From Microbacterium sp. B35-30 (GTDB lineage Bacteria > Actinomycetota > Actinomycetes > Actinomycetales > Microbacteriaceae), in assembly GCF_010634855.1 (NCBI RefSeq), contig NZ_MWLQ01000031.1:1-45758 (forward strand): a stretch of DNA of 45,758 nt, in the 5' to 3' direction. The notes under the pieces were generated by a model. The model was not told the origin of the DNA, did not search any database, and saw only the letters and a list, made by a program, of their open reading frames with translations. The translations under genes were made by a program, and so were the position numbers. This document shows positions 8,550-16,847 of the stretch, one piece after another (the stretch's first letter is position 1; each line of letters begins with the position of its first letter).

Positions 8550-9418
8550 GCGGCGCCCCCCGGCGCGACGAGCGCATCGATGGAGCGCACGCGTGTGAGC
8601 GGCGTCTTCTCGCCGGCCTCGATGCCGACCGGCAGGCGGTTGCCCTCCGGGGGCAGCGGGCACGTCGCGAAGTCGGTGTACGCGCACGGCAGGTTGACGG
8701 CGCGGTTGAAGTCGATGGTGGTCCAGCCGTCGGCATCCGGCGCGTCGATGCCTACCGAGCGGTTCGCGGCGTACGTCGTGAGCCCACTGGTGGCGTCGGT
8801 GAAGAGCACGAGCAGGGCGCCGGGGGCCTTGCCGTCGAAGGCGGTGAGCGTGAACTCCTCGCCGCGCCACGAGAACTCGAGCACGCCGGGGGCGTCGTAC
8901 ACGTGGGTGAGGCCGTCGACGGCAGCGCCCACCTCGGTCGGGCGGGGCGCATCGAACGGCCGGAAACGTGCCGTCACGCGCCAGCGTGGGTTCGGGACGT
9001 ACGTCGGCGTGCCCGAGTACTCGGCCAGGAACGGGTGGTCGGCGCGGCGCGGACGCAGGATGGTATGCCCGCCGCGGATCGCGATCTCGACCGCACCGGC
9101 CACGTCGTCGTCGGTGAACGTCGGAGTGACGCTGCCGCGCTCCGGGATCTCGCCGAACGCGTGCGTGCCGGTGATCGTCGCGCCGTCGAGCGTGAGCGTC
9201 TCGCCCTCGGCGAGCTCGACGACCACGCCGTCGGCGCCGAGGCTCCACGTGCCCGGCGCCCCCGGCAGGGTGATCGGCTCGCTGCCGAGCCAGTGCAGTC
9301 CTGTGATCGCGAAGAAGCCGAGTGTGTCCGCCCGGCGGGTCTCGTGGCCGCGGTGCCAGTCCTCCCATTCGCGCCCGAACTGCGCGCGGTCGATGTCGGT
9401 GGGGGTGATGGTGGTCAT
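8546..9418 (-). CDS. DUF1684 family protein
   Basis: A 290-residue soluble protein with no signal peptide. The C-terminal half carries the family signature: WTTIDFNRAVNLPCAYTDFATC, then PLPPEGNRLPVGIEAGEK. The N-terminus has REWEDWHRGHETRR and GFFAITGLHWL. DUF1684 proteins have no assigned biochemical function that I can name. Here the gene sits between a Dpp-type ATPase (25 bp upstream) and an LLM (ATGA overlap downstream), so a role in the same catabolic pathway is likely. The conserved Asn-Leu-Pro-Cys and the following Cys could form an active or metal site (speculation). Start ATG 9418 is preceded by GAGGAC. Confidence 0.85.
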   Translation of the reverse strand: MTTITPTDIDRAQFGREWEDWHRGHETRRADTLGFFAITGLHWLGSEPITLPGAPGTWSLGADGVVVELAEGETLTLDGATITGTHAFGEIPERGSVTPTFTDDDVAGAVEIAIRGGHTILRPRRADHPFLAEYSGTPTYVPNPRWRVTARFRPFDAPRPTEVGAAVDGLTHVYDAPGVLEFSWRGEEFTLTAFDGKAPGALLVLFTDATSGLTTYAANRSVGIDAPDADGWTTIDFNRAVNLPCAYTDFATCPLPPEGNRLPVGIEAGEKTPLTRVRSIDALVAPGGAA

Positions 9419-9443
9419 GTCGTCCTCGGTTTCTCGTGATGGT

Positions 9444-11102
9444 TCAGGAGACCGGCACCGACGCGGACAGCGTCGATCCCGGGATCGCGTCGATGAGTCG
9501 GCGCGTGTACGCCTCGCTCGGGGCGCCGAGCACGCGCGAGGTGGCGCCTTGCTCGACGATGCGGCCGTGCTGCATCACCGCCACGCGGTCGGAGATCTCG
9601 CGCACCACGGCCAGGTCGTGGCTGATGAACAGGTACGAGACCCCGACATCGCGCTGGATGGCCGCCAGCAGGTCGAGGATCTGCGCCTGCACCGACACGT
9701 CGAGCGCCGACACGGCCTCGTCGAGCACCACCAGGTCGGGGTGCAGAGCGAGGGCCCGAGCGATCGCGACGCGCTGGCGCTGACCGCCCGACAGCTCGGC
9801 GGGGCGTCGCGAGGCCGTCCCCGCCGGCAGCGCGACCTGGTCGATGAGCTCGCGCACGCGGCGCGCGCGTTCAGCCTTCTCGACGCCGTACGCGCGCAGC
9901 GGCTCGTCGATGACGTCGGCGATCGTGAACCGCGGGTCGAGCGACGCGAAGGGGCTCTGATAGACGAGCTGGAACCGGCGCCTCAGCGTGCGCAGCTCCT
10001 CCCGGGTCGCGGCGACGATGTCGGTGCCGTCGAATCGGATGCCGCCTGCCGTGGGCTTCTCGAGCCGCAGTGCCAGGCGCGCCGTCGTGCTCTTGCCCGA
10101 CCCGGACTCGCCGACGATCGCCAGCGTCTCACCGCGGTCGATGCGGAATGACACGTCGTCGACGGCGACGAGCTTCTCACGCCCGGGGAGGGCGAACTCC
10201 TTGCGCAGTCCCGTCACCTCGAGAAGAGCGGGGGTGCCGGCATCCGTCGCGGGCCGCAGCGCACGCGCGGCCGTGCGCACGGAGCTCGAGTCCGTGCCGC
10301 GCGAACCCGCGGTCGTGCGAAGTCCCGGCGCCGCGGCGATGAGCGCCCGAGTGTACGGATGCTGCGGATCCTCCAGCACAGACCGCGCCGGGCCCGTCTC
10401 CACGATCTCGCCGTTCTGCATCACGATGATGCGGTCGGCGCGGTCGGCCGCGACACCCAGGTCGTGCGTGATGAGCAGCACCGCGGTGCCGAGCGTCGAC
10501 GCGAGCGTGTCGATGTGGTCGAGGATCTGCTTCTGCACGGTCACGTCGAGGGCGCTCGTCGGCTCGTCGGCGATCACGAGCTGCGGCTCGGCGGCCAGCG
10601 CGGTCGCGATGAGCGCACGCTGCTTCATGCCGCCCGAGAACTGATGCGGGAACTGGCGTGCGCGTGCCTCGGGCTCGCCGATGCCGGCGAGGCGCAGCAG
10701 CTCGACCGCCTGCGCGTCGGCGGTGCGCCGTGTCGCGAGGCCGTGCACGACGAGCGGTTCGCCCACCTGGCGGCCGACGCGCTTGACCGGGTTGAGGCTC
10801 GTCGTCGGGTCCTGCGGGATGAGGCCGATACGGCGGCCGCGCACGTCGCGCCACGCCCGCGGCGACAGTGCGGTGAGATCGGCGCCGTCGAAGCGGATGG
10901 TGCCGGCGTCGACGGAGGCGTTTCCGGCGAGCAGGTGGATCACCGCGTGGGCGGTCGTGCTCTTCCCCGAGCCGGACTCCCCGACGATGGCGACGACCTC
11001 GCCGCGGTCGACCGTGAAGCTCACATCGCGGACGGCCGGGCGCGGCACGCCGCCGAGCGCGTACGACACCGACAGTCCGGACACTTCCAGCAGCGCGGTC
11101 AT
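9444..11102 (-). CDS. Dipeptide/oligopeptide-type ABC transporter, fused double ATPase (DppD-DppF)
   Basis: A 552-residue protein with two complete nucleotide-binding domains, covering what are usually separate DppD and DppF subunits. Domain 1 (about 1-255) has Walker A GESGSGKST (41-49), signature FSGGMKQRALIATAL and Walker B VIADEPTSALDV. Domain 2 (about 295-550) has Walker A near 331-339, signature LSGGQRQRVAIARAL and Walker B VVLDEAVSALDV. ATG 11102 overlaps the permease stop (ATGA); longer ORF versions extend into the permease gene and are unsupported. Fused ATPases of this kind are common in actinobacteria. It energises the importer formed by the genes at 11099, 12088 and 13081. Cargo may be peptide-like, chelate or S-conjugate. 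Confidence 0.93.
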   Translation of the reverse strand: MTALLEVSGLSVSYALGGVPRPAVRDVSFTVDRGEVVAIVGESGSGKSTTAHAVIHLLAGNASVDAGTIRFDGADLTALSPRAWRDVRGRRIGLIPQDPTTSLNPVKRVGRQVGEPLVVHGLATRRTADAQAVELLRLAGIGEPEARARQFPHQFSGGMKQRALIATALAAEPQLVIADEPTSALDVTVQKQILDHIDTLASTLGTAVLLITHDLGVAADRADRIIVMQNGEIVETGPARSVLEDPQHPYTRALIAAAPGLRTTAGSRGTDSSSVRTAARALRPATDAGTPALLEVTGLRKEFALPGREKLVAVDDVSFRIDRGETLAIVGESGSGKSTTARLALRLEKPTAGGIRFDGTDIVAATREELRTLRRRFQLVYQSPFASLDPRFTIADVIDEPLRAYGVEKAERARRVRELIDQVALPAGTASRRPAELSGGQRQRVAIARALALHPDLVVLDEAVSALDVSVQAQILDLLAAIQRDVGVSYLFISHDLAVVREISDRVAVMQHGRIVEQGATSRVLGAPSEAYTRRLIDAIPGSTLSASVPVS

Positions 11103-12076
11103 CGGATCCCTCCGTTGCGCTCGAGAGCCCGCGAGATACGGTTGGCCGACAGCACGACAGCGACGATCACGAGCCCCGGAAGCGTGGTCAGCCACCACGC
11201 GACGGCGAGGTAATCGCGACCTCCGGCGACGAGCGAGCCCCATTCCGGGGTGGGCGGCGGCGCGCCGAAGCCGAGGAACGACAGTGAAGAGATCGCCAGC
11301 ACCATGACGCCGAACTCGAGGGCGGCCAGCGCGATGACCGGGCCCGACGCGTTCGGCAGCACGTGCCGGCGCAGCACGGTGTACCAGCGCACGCCCGAGA
11401 CGCGGGCGGCCTCGACATAGACGGCCGTGGCGATCTGCAGCACCTCGGCACGCATGACGCGGGAGAAGGATGCCACGCTGGCGAGGCCGACCGCGACGGC
11501 GACGTTGAGCGTCCCGAAGCCGAGGGCGGTGATCAGGGCGAGCGAGAGCAGCAGACTGGGGATCGCCAGCAGCACGTCCATGAAGCGCATGATCGCGTCG
11601 TCGACGACACCGCGGAGGAACCCGGCCAGGAGGCCGAACAGCGATCCGACCGCCAGTCCCACCACGACGGCGACCGTGGTCGCGGCGAGCGACGTCGCCG
11701 CGCCGTACACGACGCGGGCGTAGAGGTCGCGGCCGAGGTTGTCGGTGCCGAAGAGGTGCTCCGTGCTCGGCGGGAGCAGGCGGTCCTGCGGAACCCCGAC
11801 GATCGGATCCCACGCCGTGAACCATGAGGGCACCAGCGCCCACAGCGTCACGAGCGCCAGCACGAGGATCGACGCCACCAGCGTCGGCTGCCTGAGGATC
11901 GCGACGATGGGCTTCAGCGCAGAGCGCCGGGCCCCGGCATCCTGTCGCCCCTCCTCCAGCGAAGCGGCTGCGGGGCCGCCGGCCGGGTCGGCGTCGGGAT
12001 CGACGAACGCCTCGATGAACGGGTCGCGCGGCTCGATGGTGCGCGCGGGGGCGGACAGCACGTTCTCGACGGTCAT
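11099..12076 (-). CDS. Dipeptide/nickel-type ABC transporter permease (DppC type)
   Basis: Membrane subunit, 325 residues. A long polar N-terminus (about 1-60) is followed by six helices, with the FGTDNLGRDLYARVVYGAA periplasmic-loop motif near 110-130 and the EAA-type sequence YVEAARVSGVRWYTVLRRHVLPN. It ends ISRALERNGGIR. ATG 12076 was chosen because it gives a normal DppC length; the reading frame upstream runs into the DppB gene without a start signal. The stop overlaps the ATPase start. It pairs with the DppB-type protein encoded 11 bp upstream. Confidence 0.9.
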   Translation of the reverse strand: MTVENVLSAPARTIEPRDPFIEAFVDPDADPAGGPAAASLEEGRQDAGARRSALKPIVAILRQPTLVASILVLALVTLWALVPSWFTAWDPIVGVPQDRLLPPSTEHLFGTDNLGRDLYARVVYGAATSLAATTVAVVVGLAVGSLFGLLAGFLRGVVDDAIMRFMDVLLAIPSLLLSLALITALGFGTLNVAVAVGLASVASFSRVMRAEVLQIATAVYVEAARVSGVRWYTVLRRHVLPNASGPVIALAALEFGVMVLAISSLSFLGFGAPPPTPEWGSLVAGGRDYLAVAWWLTTLPGLVIVAVVLSANRISRALERNGGIR

Positions 12077-12087
12077 GGCAGCTCCTG

Positions 12088-13044
12088 TCAGGCCGCGACG
12101 AACGCCGTGCGGGCGAGCGTGATGCGACGGTCGATGAGGGGGTAGACGAGGTCGACGACGAGGTTCGCGACGACGAAGACGAGGGCGGCGAAGACCACCA
12201 CGGCCTGCACGACCGGCACGTCGCGGTTGTTGACGGCGGTCACGACGAGGCGGCCGATGCCCAGGCGGGAGAACACGGTCTCGGTGACGACGGCGCCCGA
12301 GAGCAGTCCGCCGATGAGCACGCCGACCATCGTGAGCGCGGGGATCGCCGCGTTGCGGAAGGCGTGGCCCAGCTGCACGCGACGCTCGCTCGCCCCCTTG
12401 GCGCGCACGATCTCGACGTACGGCTGGGCGAGCGTCGACCGCAGGCTCCTTGAGAGCAGCTGGGCGATGAACGCCCCGGAGGGGATCGCGATCGTGATGG
12501 CGGGCAGCACGAGGCTGTCGAACCCCTCGTTGCCCATCGAGGGGAACAGTCGCAGCCGGAACGAGAACGCCTGCAGCAGGAGGAGGCCGATCCAGAACAC
12601 GGGGACCGAGACGCCGAGGGGCGGCAGGGACGAGAGCATGCTGCGCAGCCACTGCGCTCGGGCGAGCGAGGCCGCCAGAGCCAGCGTGATGCCGAAGACG
12701 ACCGACAGCACGAACGCGAACGCGGTGAGCGCAAGCGTCGGCGGCAGCGACTCGAGGAGCAGATCGGATGCCGGGCGCCCGGTCTGCGTCGACGTCCCGA
12801 AGTCGCCGGTCAGCGCCTTGCCGAGTGCGGCGAGGTACTGCTCCCACAGCGGGCGGTCGAGCCCGAGCTCGCTGCGCAGCTGCGCCACGAGCGCGGGGTC
12901 GATCGCCTCCTGGTCGCCGCCGCCGGCGAACAGCGTGGCGGCGTCGCCCGGAAGCAGATAGAGGATGAGGAACGAGATCGTGTAGGCGGCCCACAGCACC
13001 ACCAGGCCCTGCCCGATCCTCCGGGCGATGTAGTTCCCCCACAT
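12088..13044 (-). CDS. Dipeptide/nickel-type ABC transporter permease (DppB type)
   Basis: Membrane subunit of 318 residues starting MWGNYIARRIGQG, the usual DppB amphipathic start, followed by a helix and the LLPGDAATLF motif. A long periplasmic segment with LRSELGLDRPLWEQYL follows, then five helices and the EAA motif YVEIVRAKGASERRVQLGHAFRN. An alternative ATG at 13059 would add five residues, but AGGAG lies 7 nt upstream of ATG 13044, which I prefer. It follows the binding-protein gene by 36 bp and precedes the DppC gene by 11 bp, all in one operon. Confidence 0.9.
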   Translation of the reverse strand: MWGNYIARRIGQGLVVLWAAYTISFLILYLLPGDAATLFAGGGDQEAIDPALVAQLRSELGLDRPLWEQYLAALGKALTGDFGTSTQTGRPASDLLLESLPPTLALTAFAFVLSVVFGITLALAASLARAQWLRSMLSSLPPLGVSVPVFWIGLLLLQAFSFRLRLFPSMGNEGFDSLVLPAITIAIPSGAFIAQLLSRSLRSTLAQPYVEIVRAKGASERRVQLGHAFRNAAIPALTMVGVLIGGLLSGAVVTETVFSRLGIGRLVVTAVNNRDVPVVQAVVVFAALVFVVANLVVDLVYPLIDRRITLARTAFVAA

Positions 13045-13080
13045 GATCTCGCTCCTCATCCTCTCGATGCCCGTCGGGCT

Positions 13081-14697
13081 CTACTCGGCGATCCAGGCGT
13101 CGTAGAAGTCCAGGCGGCTGGACGCCTCGAACGTCAGCCCCTGCACCTTCGACGCGGCCGTGATGGTCGTCGACAGCTGGTAGATCGGGATCGAGTAGCC
13201 GCCGGTGATCAGCAGGCTCGCGGCCTCGTCGACGACCTTCTGACGCTCCGCCGGGTCGATGATCGCGGCCTGCTCGTCGAGCAGCTCGTCGACCTCAGCG
13301 GGCTCGGTGCGCTTGGTGGAGTTGCTCGTGCCGTTGACCGAGAAGACGGTCCGCAGCACGTCGGGGTCGGCCCGCGTCAGGTTGCCGTACGAGAAGTCGT
13401 ACGTGCCGTCGGCGTTCGCGGCCTGCACGTCGGCGATGCTCGCGAAGGTCAGCTGCAGGTCCACGCCGATCTGGCGCAGCTGCTGCTGCACGAGCTCGAG
13501 CACCTCCTTCGGCGACTGCCAGTAGGTCACGTGGAAGCTGAGCTTCTCACCGTCCTTCTCGCGGATGCCGTCGTCGCCCTCGGTCCAGCCCGCCTCGTCG
13601 AGCAGATCGGCGGCGGCCTCGGGGTCGTACTCGAGCACGTCGCTGAGGTCGGTGAAGTAGGGCGTCGACGATGCGAGCGGCGACACGGCGGGCAGGTCGT
13701 CGGGGCCGAGCAGCGTCGAGGTGATCTGCTCGCGGTCGATGCCCTTCTGGATCGCGAGGCGCACGCTCTCGTCGGCGAGCTTCTCGGTCGACTGGTTGGC
13801 GTACAGGTTGTACACCGAGCCGGGGTTGGCGCGGTTGAGCGACCAGAAGTCCTCACCCTCGAACAGCACGGCGTCGACGGTGGCGATGCCGGTCGTGGCG
13901 TCGATCTGGCCGGACTGCAGGCTGCCGGTGCGGTTGCCCGACTCGGGGATGACCTTGTACGTGATCGTGTCGAGGTACGCCTCACCGGTGTGGCCCGCGG
14001 TCGACGGGCCCCACTCGTAGCCCTCGCGGCGCTCGAGCACCGCGCCCTCGTTGGGGGTGTAGCTCTGCACCGAGAACGGACCCGAGCCGATGAAATCGCC
14101 GAGGCAGCGATCGGCCTGGCTGACGGCGGCCGTCGCCGGCGACAGCAGACCCAGCGAGAACGTGGAGGTCGCCTGCAGGAACTGCGCGCTCGGCTCCGAG
14201 AAGTTGATGGTGACGGTGTGCTCATCGACCACCTCGACGCTCTCGAGGTCGGCGAGGTACGACGAGCCGAGGCTCGCCTTCGCGCCGAGCGCGACGATCG
14301 CCTCGAAGTTGGTCTTGACGGATGCCGCGTCGATCGGCTCCCCGTCGGCATACGTCGGGCCGTCCTGGAGCGTGAAGGTGAAGCTGGTGGCGTCGGCGTT
14401 CACCTCGTAGTCCTCGGCGAGCCACGGCAGGATGTCACCGGTCTCGGGGTCCTGGATCGTGAGGGACGCGACGGTCTGCCGCGCGATCGCGATCGCGTCG
14501 TTGTTGCCGACCTGCTGCGGATCGATGCACTGGCTGTCGACCGAGATCGCGAACGTGAGGTTGCCGCCGGCGACGGGCTCCGCTTCGGCGGAGGGGGTCG
14601 GGGCGGCGTCGCCGGCTCCGGTCGCACATGCGGTGAGCGCGAGCGCGACGGCGCCGATCGCCGCGATGGCGGCGGTACGTGGTCGGGTGAACGACAT
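13081..14697 (-). CDS. Dipeptide/nickel-type ABC transporter substrate-binding lipoprotein (DppA type)
   Basis: A 538-residue family-5 extracellular solute-binding lipoprotein. The signal peptide (about 1-23) ends in lipobox LTAC with Cys24 as the lipidation site, followed by a Thr/Ser/Pro/Glu-rich linker. The mature region has the family blocks PWLAEDYEVNADATSFTFTL, DAASVKTNFEA, FIGSGPFSVQSYTPNEGAVL and DLLDEAGWTEGDDGIREKDG. ATG 14697 has GGAG 10 nt upstream. It is the first gene of the importer segment and lies 266 bp after the FAD protein gene. That gap holds a 44-bp near-perfect inverted repeat, so the segment may have its own promoter. Relatives bind peptides, heme, nickel chelates, EDTA chelates or glutathione; the ligand here is unknown. 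Confidence 0.92.
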   Translation of the reverse strand: MSFTRPRTAAIAAIGAVALALTACATGAGDAAPTPSAEAEPVAGGNLTFAISVDSQCIDPQQVGNNDAIAIARQTVASLTIQDPETGDILPWLAEDYEVNADATSFTFTLQDGPTYADGEPIDAASVKTNFEAIVALGAKASLGSSYLADLESVEVVDEHTVTINFSEPSAQFLQATSTFSLGLLSPATAAVSQADRCLGDFIGSGPFSVQSYTPNEGAVLERREGYEWGPSTAGHTGEAYLDTITYKVIPESGNRTGSLQSGQIDATTGIATVDAVLFEGEDFWSLNRANPGSVYNLYANQSTEKLADESVRLAIQKGIDREQITSTLLGPDDLPAVSPLASSTPYFTDLSDVLEYDPEAAADLLDEAGWTEGDDGIREKDGEKLSFHVTYWQSPKEVLELVQQQLRQIGVDLQLTFASIADVQAANADGTYDFSYGNLTRADPDVLRTVFSVNGTSNSTKRTEPAEVDELLDEQAAIIDPAERQKVVDEAASLLITGGYSIPIYQLSTTITAASKVQGLTFEASSRLDFYDAWIAE

Positions 14698-14889
14698 GAG
14701 GGGCTCCAGAAAGCTGTGGCGGGCGAGTCGCGGCAGGCTGCCGGGCTCGTGGTCTCAGCGTCTCGGAGAGGCCCGGCACACCTCGATCCGCCTCGTCACA
14801 CGGCGGAAATCGGAGTCGCGCGTGTTCACACGCCGTCACGTGGCGTCATACGCCGGTTGGCGATGGCCGGCTCCGCGTGGCGCTTGCCG

Positions 14890-14933
14890 TTTCCTGCGAG
14901 CGCTGCGGCGCGCGCCGCAGTGCTCGCAGGAAA
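14890..14933. terminator. 44-bp near-perfect inverted repeat between FAD protein and binding-protein genes
   Basis: The arms TTTCCTGCGAGC and GCTCGCAGGAAA close around a GC-rich core; 21 of 22 base pairs match, with no real loop. It begins about 31 bp after the stop of the FAD/NAD(P) protein gene on the minus strand. No T-run follows. It probably terminates or attenuates the flavin reductase-LLM transcript before the importer genes; a dimeric operator is the alternative. The rest of 14698-14963 shows two small inverted repeats (CGTGT-TC-ACACG at 14821-14832 and GGCGT-CAT-ACGCC at 14842-14854) and no gene. Confidence 0.55.
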
Positions 14934-14963
14934 CTGCAGCGTTCGCGGTTCCGGGGCGGAGGG

Positions 14964-16847
14964 TCAGGGGGTGACGGGTACGGCGACCCCGAGGCGCGAC
15001 GCGATCGCACCCGCGACCCGGTCGGTCTGCCGCAGCGACAGCGAGTCCGCGTTCGGGCGCGTGAATGCACCCGCCTCGGTCAGCGATGTGAATGGCCCGG
15101 TGGCGAACAGCGTGTCGTGAGCCGTGTCGTCGCGGCGCAGGACCTGCCCGTCGTCGCTGACGCGTACACGTCCGAGCGAGCCGTCGTATTCGGCATCCGT
15201 CACCCGCAGCTCGCTGCCGTGCACCGTCACGAGCTCTCGCAGCGCCTCGTTCGTGCTCAGTGCGGCGTCGGCCGCAGGCAGCCACGCGTCGACGAGCGCC
15301 CCGGCGACCGTCTTGCCGGGTACGCGAGGGCTGGATGTGGCGAACCCGTTCGCGGTGACGGTGACCTCGATGTCTGGTCCCAGAAAGCGCACCACTCCGG
15401 CGTCCGAGAGCGCGAGCAGCTCCTCGAGCCGGTGTGGCGGCGGTCCACTCGCCAGGTAGCTGAAGAACGTGTGCCAGCGCACGGGCAGGCTGTGCGCCCG
15501 CGACCGGGCGTTCCAGCGCTCCTTCGGGATCTCCGAGAGAGCCATGAACGACAGCAGCGCGGCGATGAAGACGCCCTGCGCGGGACTGCGCTCCTCGGTG
15601 GTCCGCAGCAGGAGGTCGTCGGCGATGTGCGCTCTGACCTGTCGCTGCACGTCCTCCTCGTCGAGGAACCGCGCACCGGCGAGTGGCCGGTCGAACGCCG
15701 CGACGTCGAACCGGTCCAGCGGTTCCGGAACGGCCGCGGCGATCGCCTCGCGGAGCGCGGACGAGTCCCACGGGTGGGCGCGCAGCACGGGACGGAACTC
15801 CGTCCACGTAGTCGAGACCCTGTCGGGGTGTCCCGTGAACAGCTCGCGATAGTGCCCATGGAGCAGCTCCGTCGCGACGAGCGGCCAGACGTCACGCTCG
15901 AAGTCGATCGGGTGGCCGGACGCGGCGAGCGCCGCGACCGCGTCGGGCGTGAGCACCTCGCGCTGCGGCGGATCGCCCTGCAGCGTCGAGGTCACCTTGG
16001 ACCTGTAGGGGACGCCCCGGCGTGAGCCGAGGTGCAGCCGCGGCTCACGCCCCGAGGCCAGGTAGCGCAGGCCGCCGTCGCCTGCCCGGTCGAACCGTCC
16101 GCCGCGCCCCTGGGTCAGCAGGACGACGAGGTCGACGGCGGCCAGGCCCATGCCGCGCACGATGACGTCCGCGCCCTCCGGAATCACCGAGAGGTCGGCG
16201 TCGGCGGTGAACGCCGGCGGCACGTACACGAGCCCGTGGCGGGCGGATGCCTCGGCCAGCGCCGCGGTCGCCGGGTCGAGGTCGCGCTCGGTGTGGCCGA
16301 GGCAGTAGGCGACGGCATCCGTCACGATCTCGGAGCCGGTCGCCAGCACGACGAGGTGACGTCCATCGGCGGTCGGCCGCACTGCGGCCACGGTGTCGGC
16401 ATGCTGCCGGATGGTCACGCCGGCCGGCGCGCTCGCCGCCGTGGTGCGGAAGAACCAGTCCAGGTAGTGGCTGTGCAGGCGCCGGGTCGGAAACCCGTCC
16501 GGACCCAGCGCCCGCGCCTCTGCCTCCGACAGCTCGTCGAGGTCGACGTCGGGCAACTCGCCGACGCGCCACAGCTCGAGCCACTGGTTCAGCGACGGGC
16601 CGGGACGCACGGGGCCGTCGATGGTGCAGCTGTCGTCGGTGAACACGGTGACGTCGCGCGTCATCGAGTTGAGCTTGAGCAGCGGCGACTGCGCGCGGCG
16701 CCAGATGCGGCCGGCGCCGGGCGGGTGTGGATCGACGAGGTCGATGTCGAGCAGCGTGTGCTCGTCGGTGCGCGCCAGCAGACGCTCGAGGAGCATGATC
16801 GCCCGCGGGCCGGCCCCGACGAGCAGCAGGCGCGCGCGGTCGGTCAT
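14964..16847 (-). CDS. FAD/NAD(P)-binding domain-containing protein (NAD_binding_9-like)
   Basis: A 627-residue protein. The N-terminus has a Rossmann dinucleotide motif, LLLVGAGPRAIMLLERLLAR (GAGPRA at 11-16), followed by an acidic strand end (IDLVDPHPPGAGRIW). A second nucleotide-binding-like block, DVIVRGMGLAAVDLVVLLTQGRGG, follows near 200-225. This fits the family of FAD-NAD(P)-binding proteins often found with siderophore or oxidative gene clusters. It may act as an N-hydroxylase-like or NAD(P)H-dependent flavoenzyme. Start ATG 16847 overlaps the stop of the NtaA-type LLM (ATGA). Homologues are variably annotated and no substrate is known. It is the last gene before the 14890-14933 hairpin. 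Confidence 0.8.
   Translation of the reverse strand: MTDRARLLLVGAGPRAIMLLERLLARTDEHTLLDIDLVDPHPPGAGRIWRRAQSPLLKLNSMTRDVTVFTDDSCTIDGPVRPGPSLNQWLELWRVGELPDVDLDELSEAEARALGPDGFPTRRLHSHYLDWFFRTTAASAPAGVTIRQHADTVAAVRPTADGRHLVVLATGSEIVTDAVAYCLGHTERDLDPATAALAEASARHGLVYVPPAFTADADLSVIPEGADVIVRGMGLAAVDLVVLLTQGRGGRFDRAGDGGLRYLASGREPRLHLGSRRGVPYRSKVTSTLQGDPPQREVLTPDAVAALAASGHPIDFERDVWPLVATELLHGHYRELFTGHPDRVSTTWTEFRPVLRAHPWDSSALREAIAAAVPEPLDRFDVAAFDRPLAGARFLDEEDVQRQVRAHIADDLLLRTTEERSPAQGVFIAALLSFMALSEIPKERWNARSRAHSLPVRWHTFFSYLASGPPPHRLEELLALSDAGVVRFLGPDIEVTVTANGFATSSPRVPGKTVAGALVDAWLPAADAALSTNEALRELVTVHGSELRVTDAEYDGSLGRVRVSDDGQVLRRDDTAHDTLFATGPFTSLTEAGAFTRPNADSLSLRQTDRVAGAIASRLGVAVPVTP

Noticed and set aside
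14821..14832. Shared regulatory motif (GTTCACA context) here and at 20157-20163
   Set aside because: The match is short (about 8 nt) and the flanks differ; two sites are too few to define a motif.
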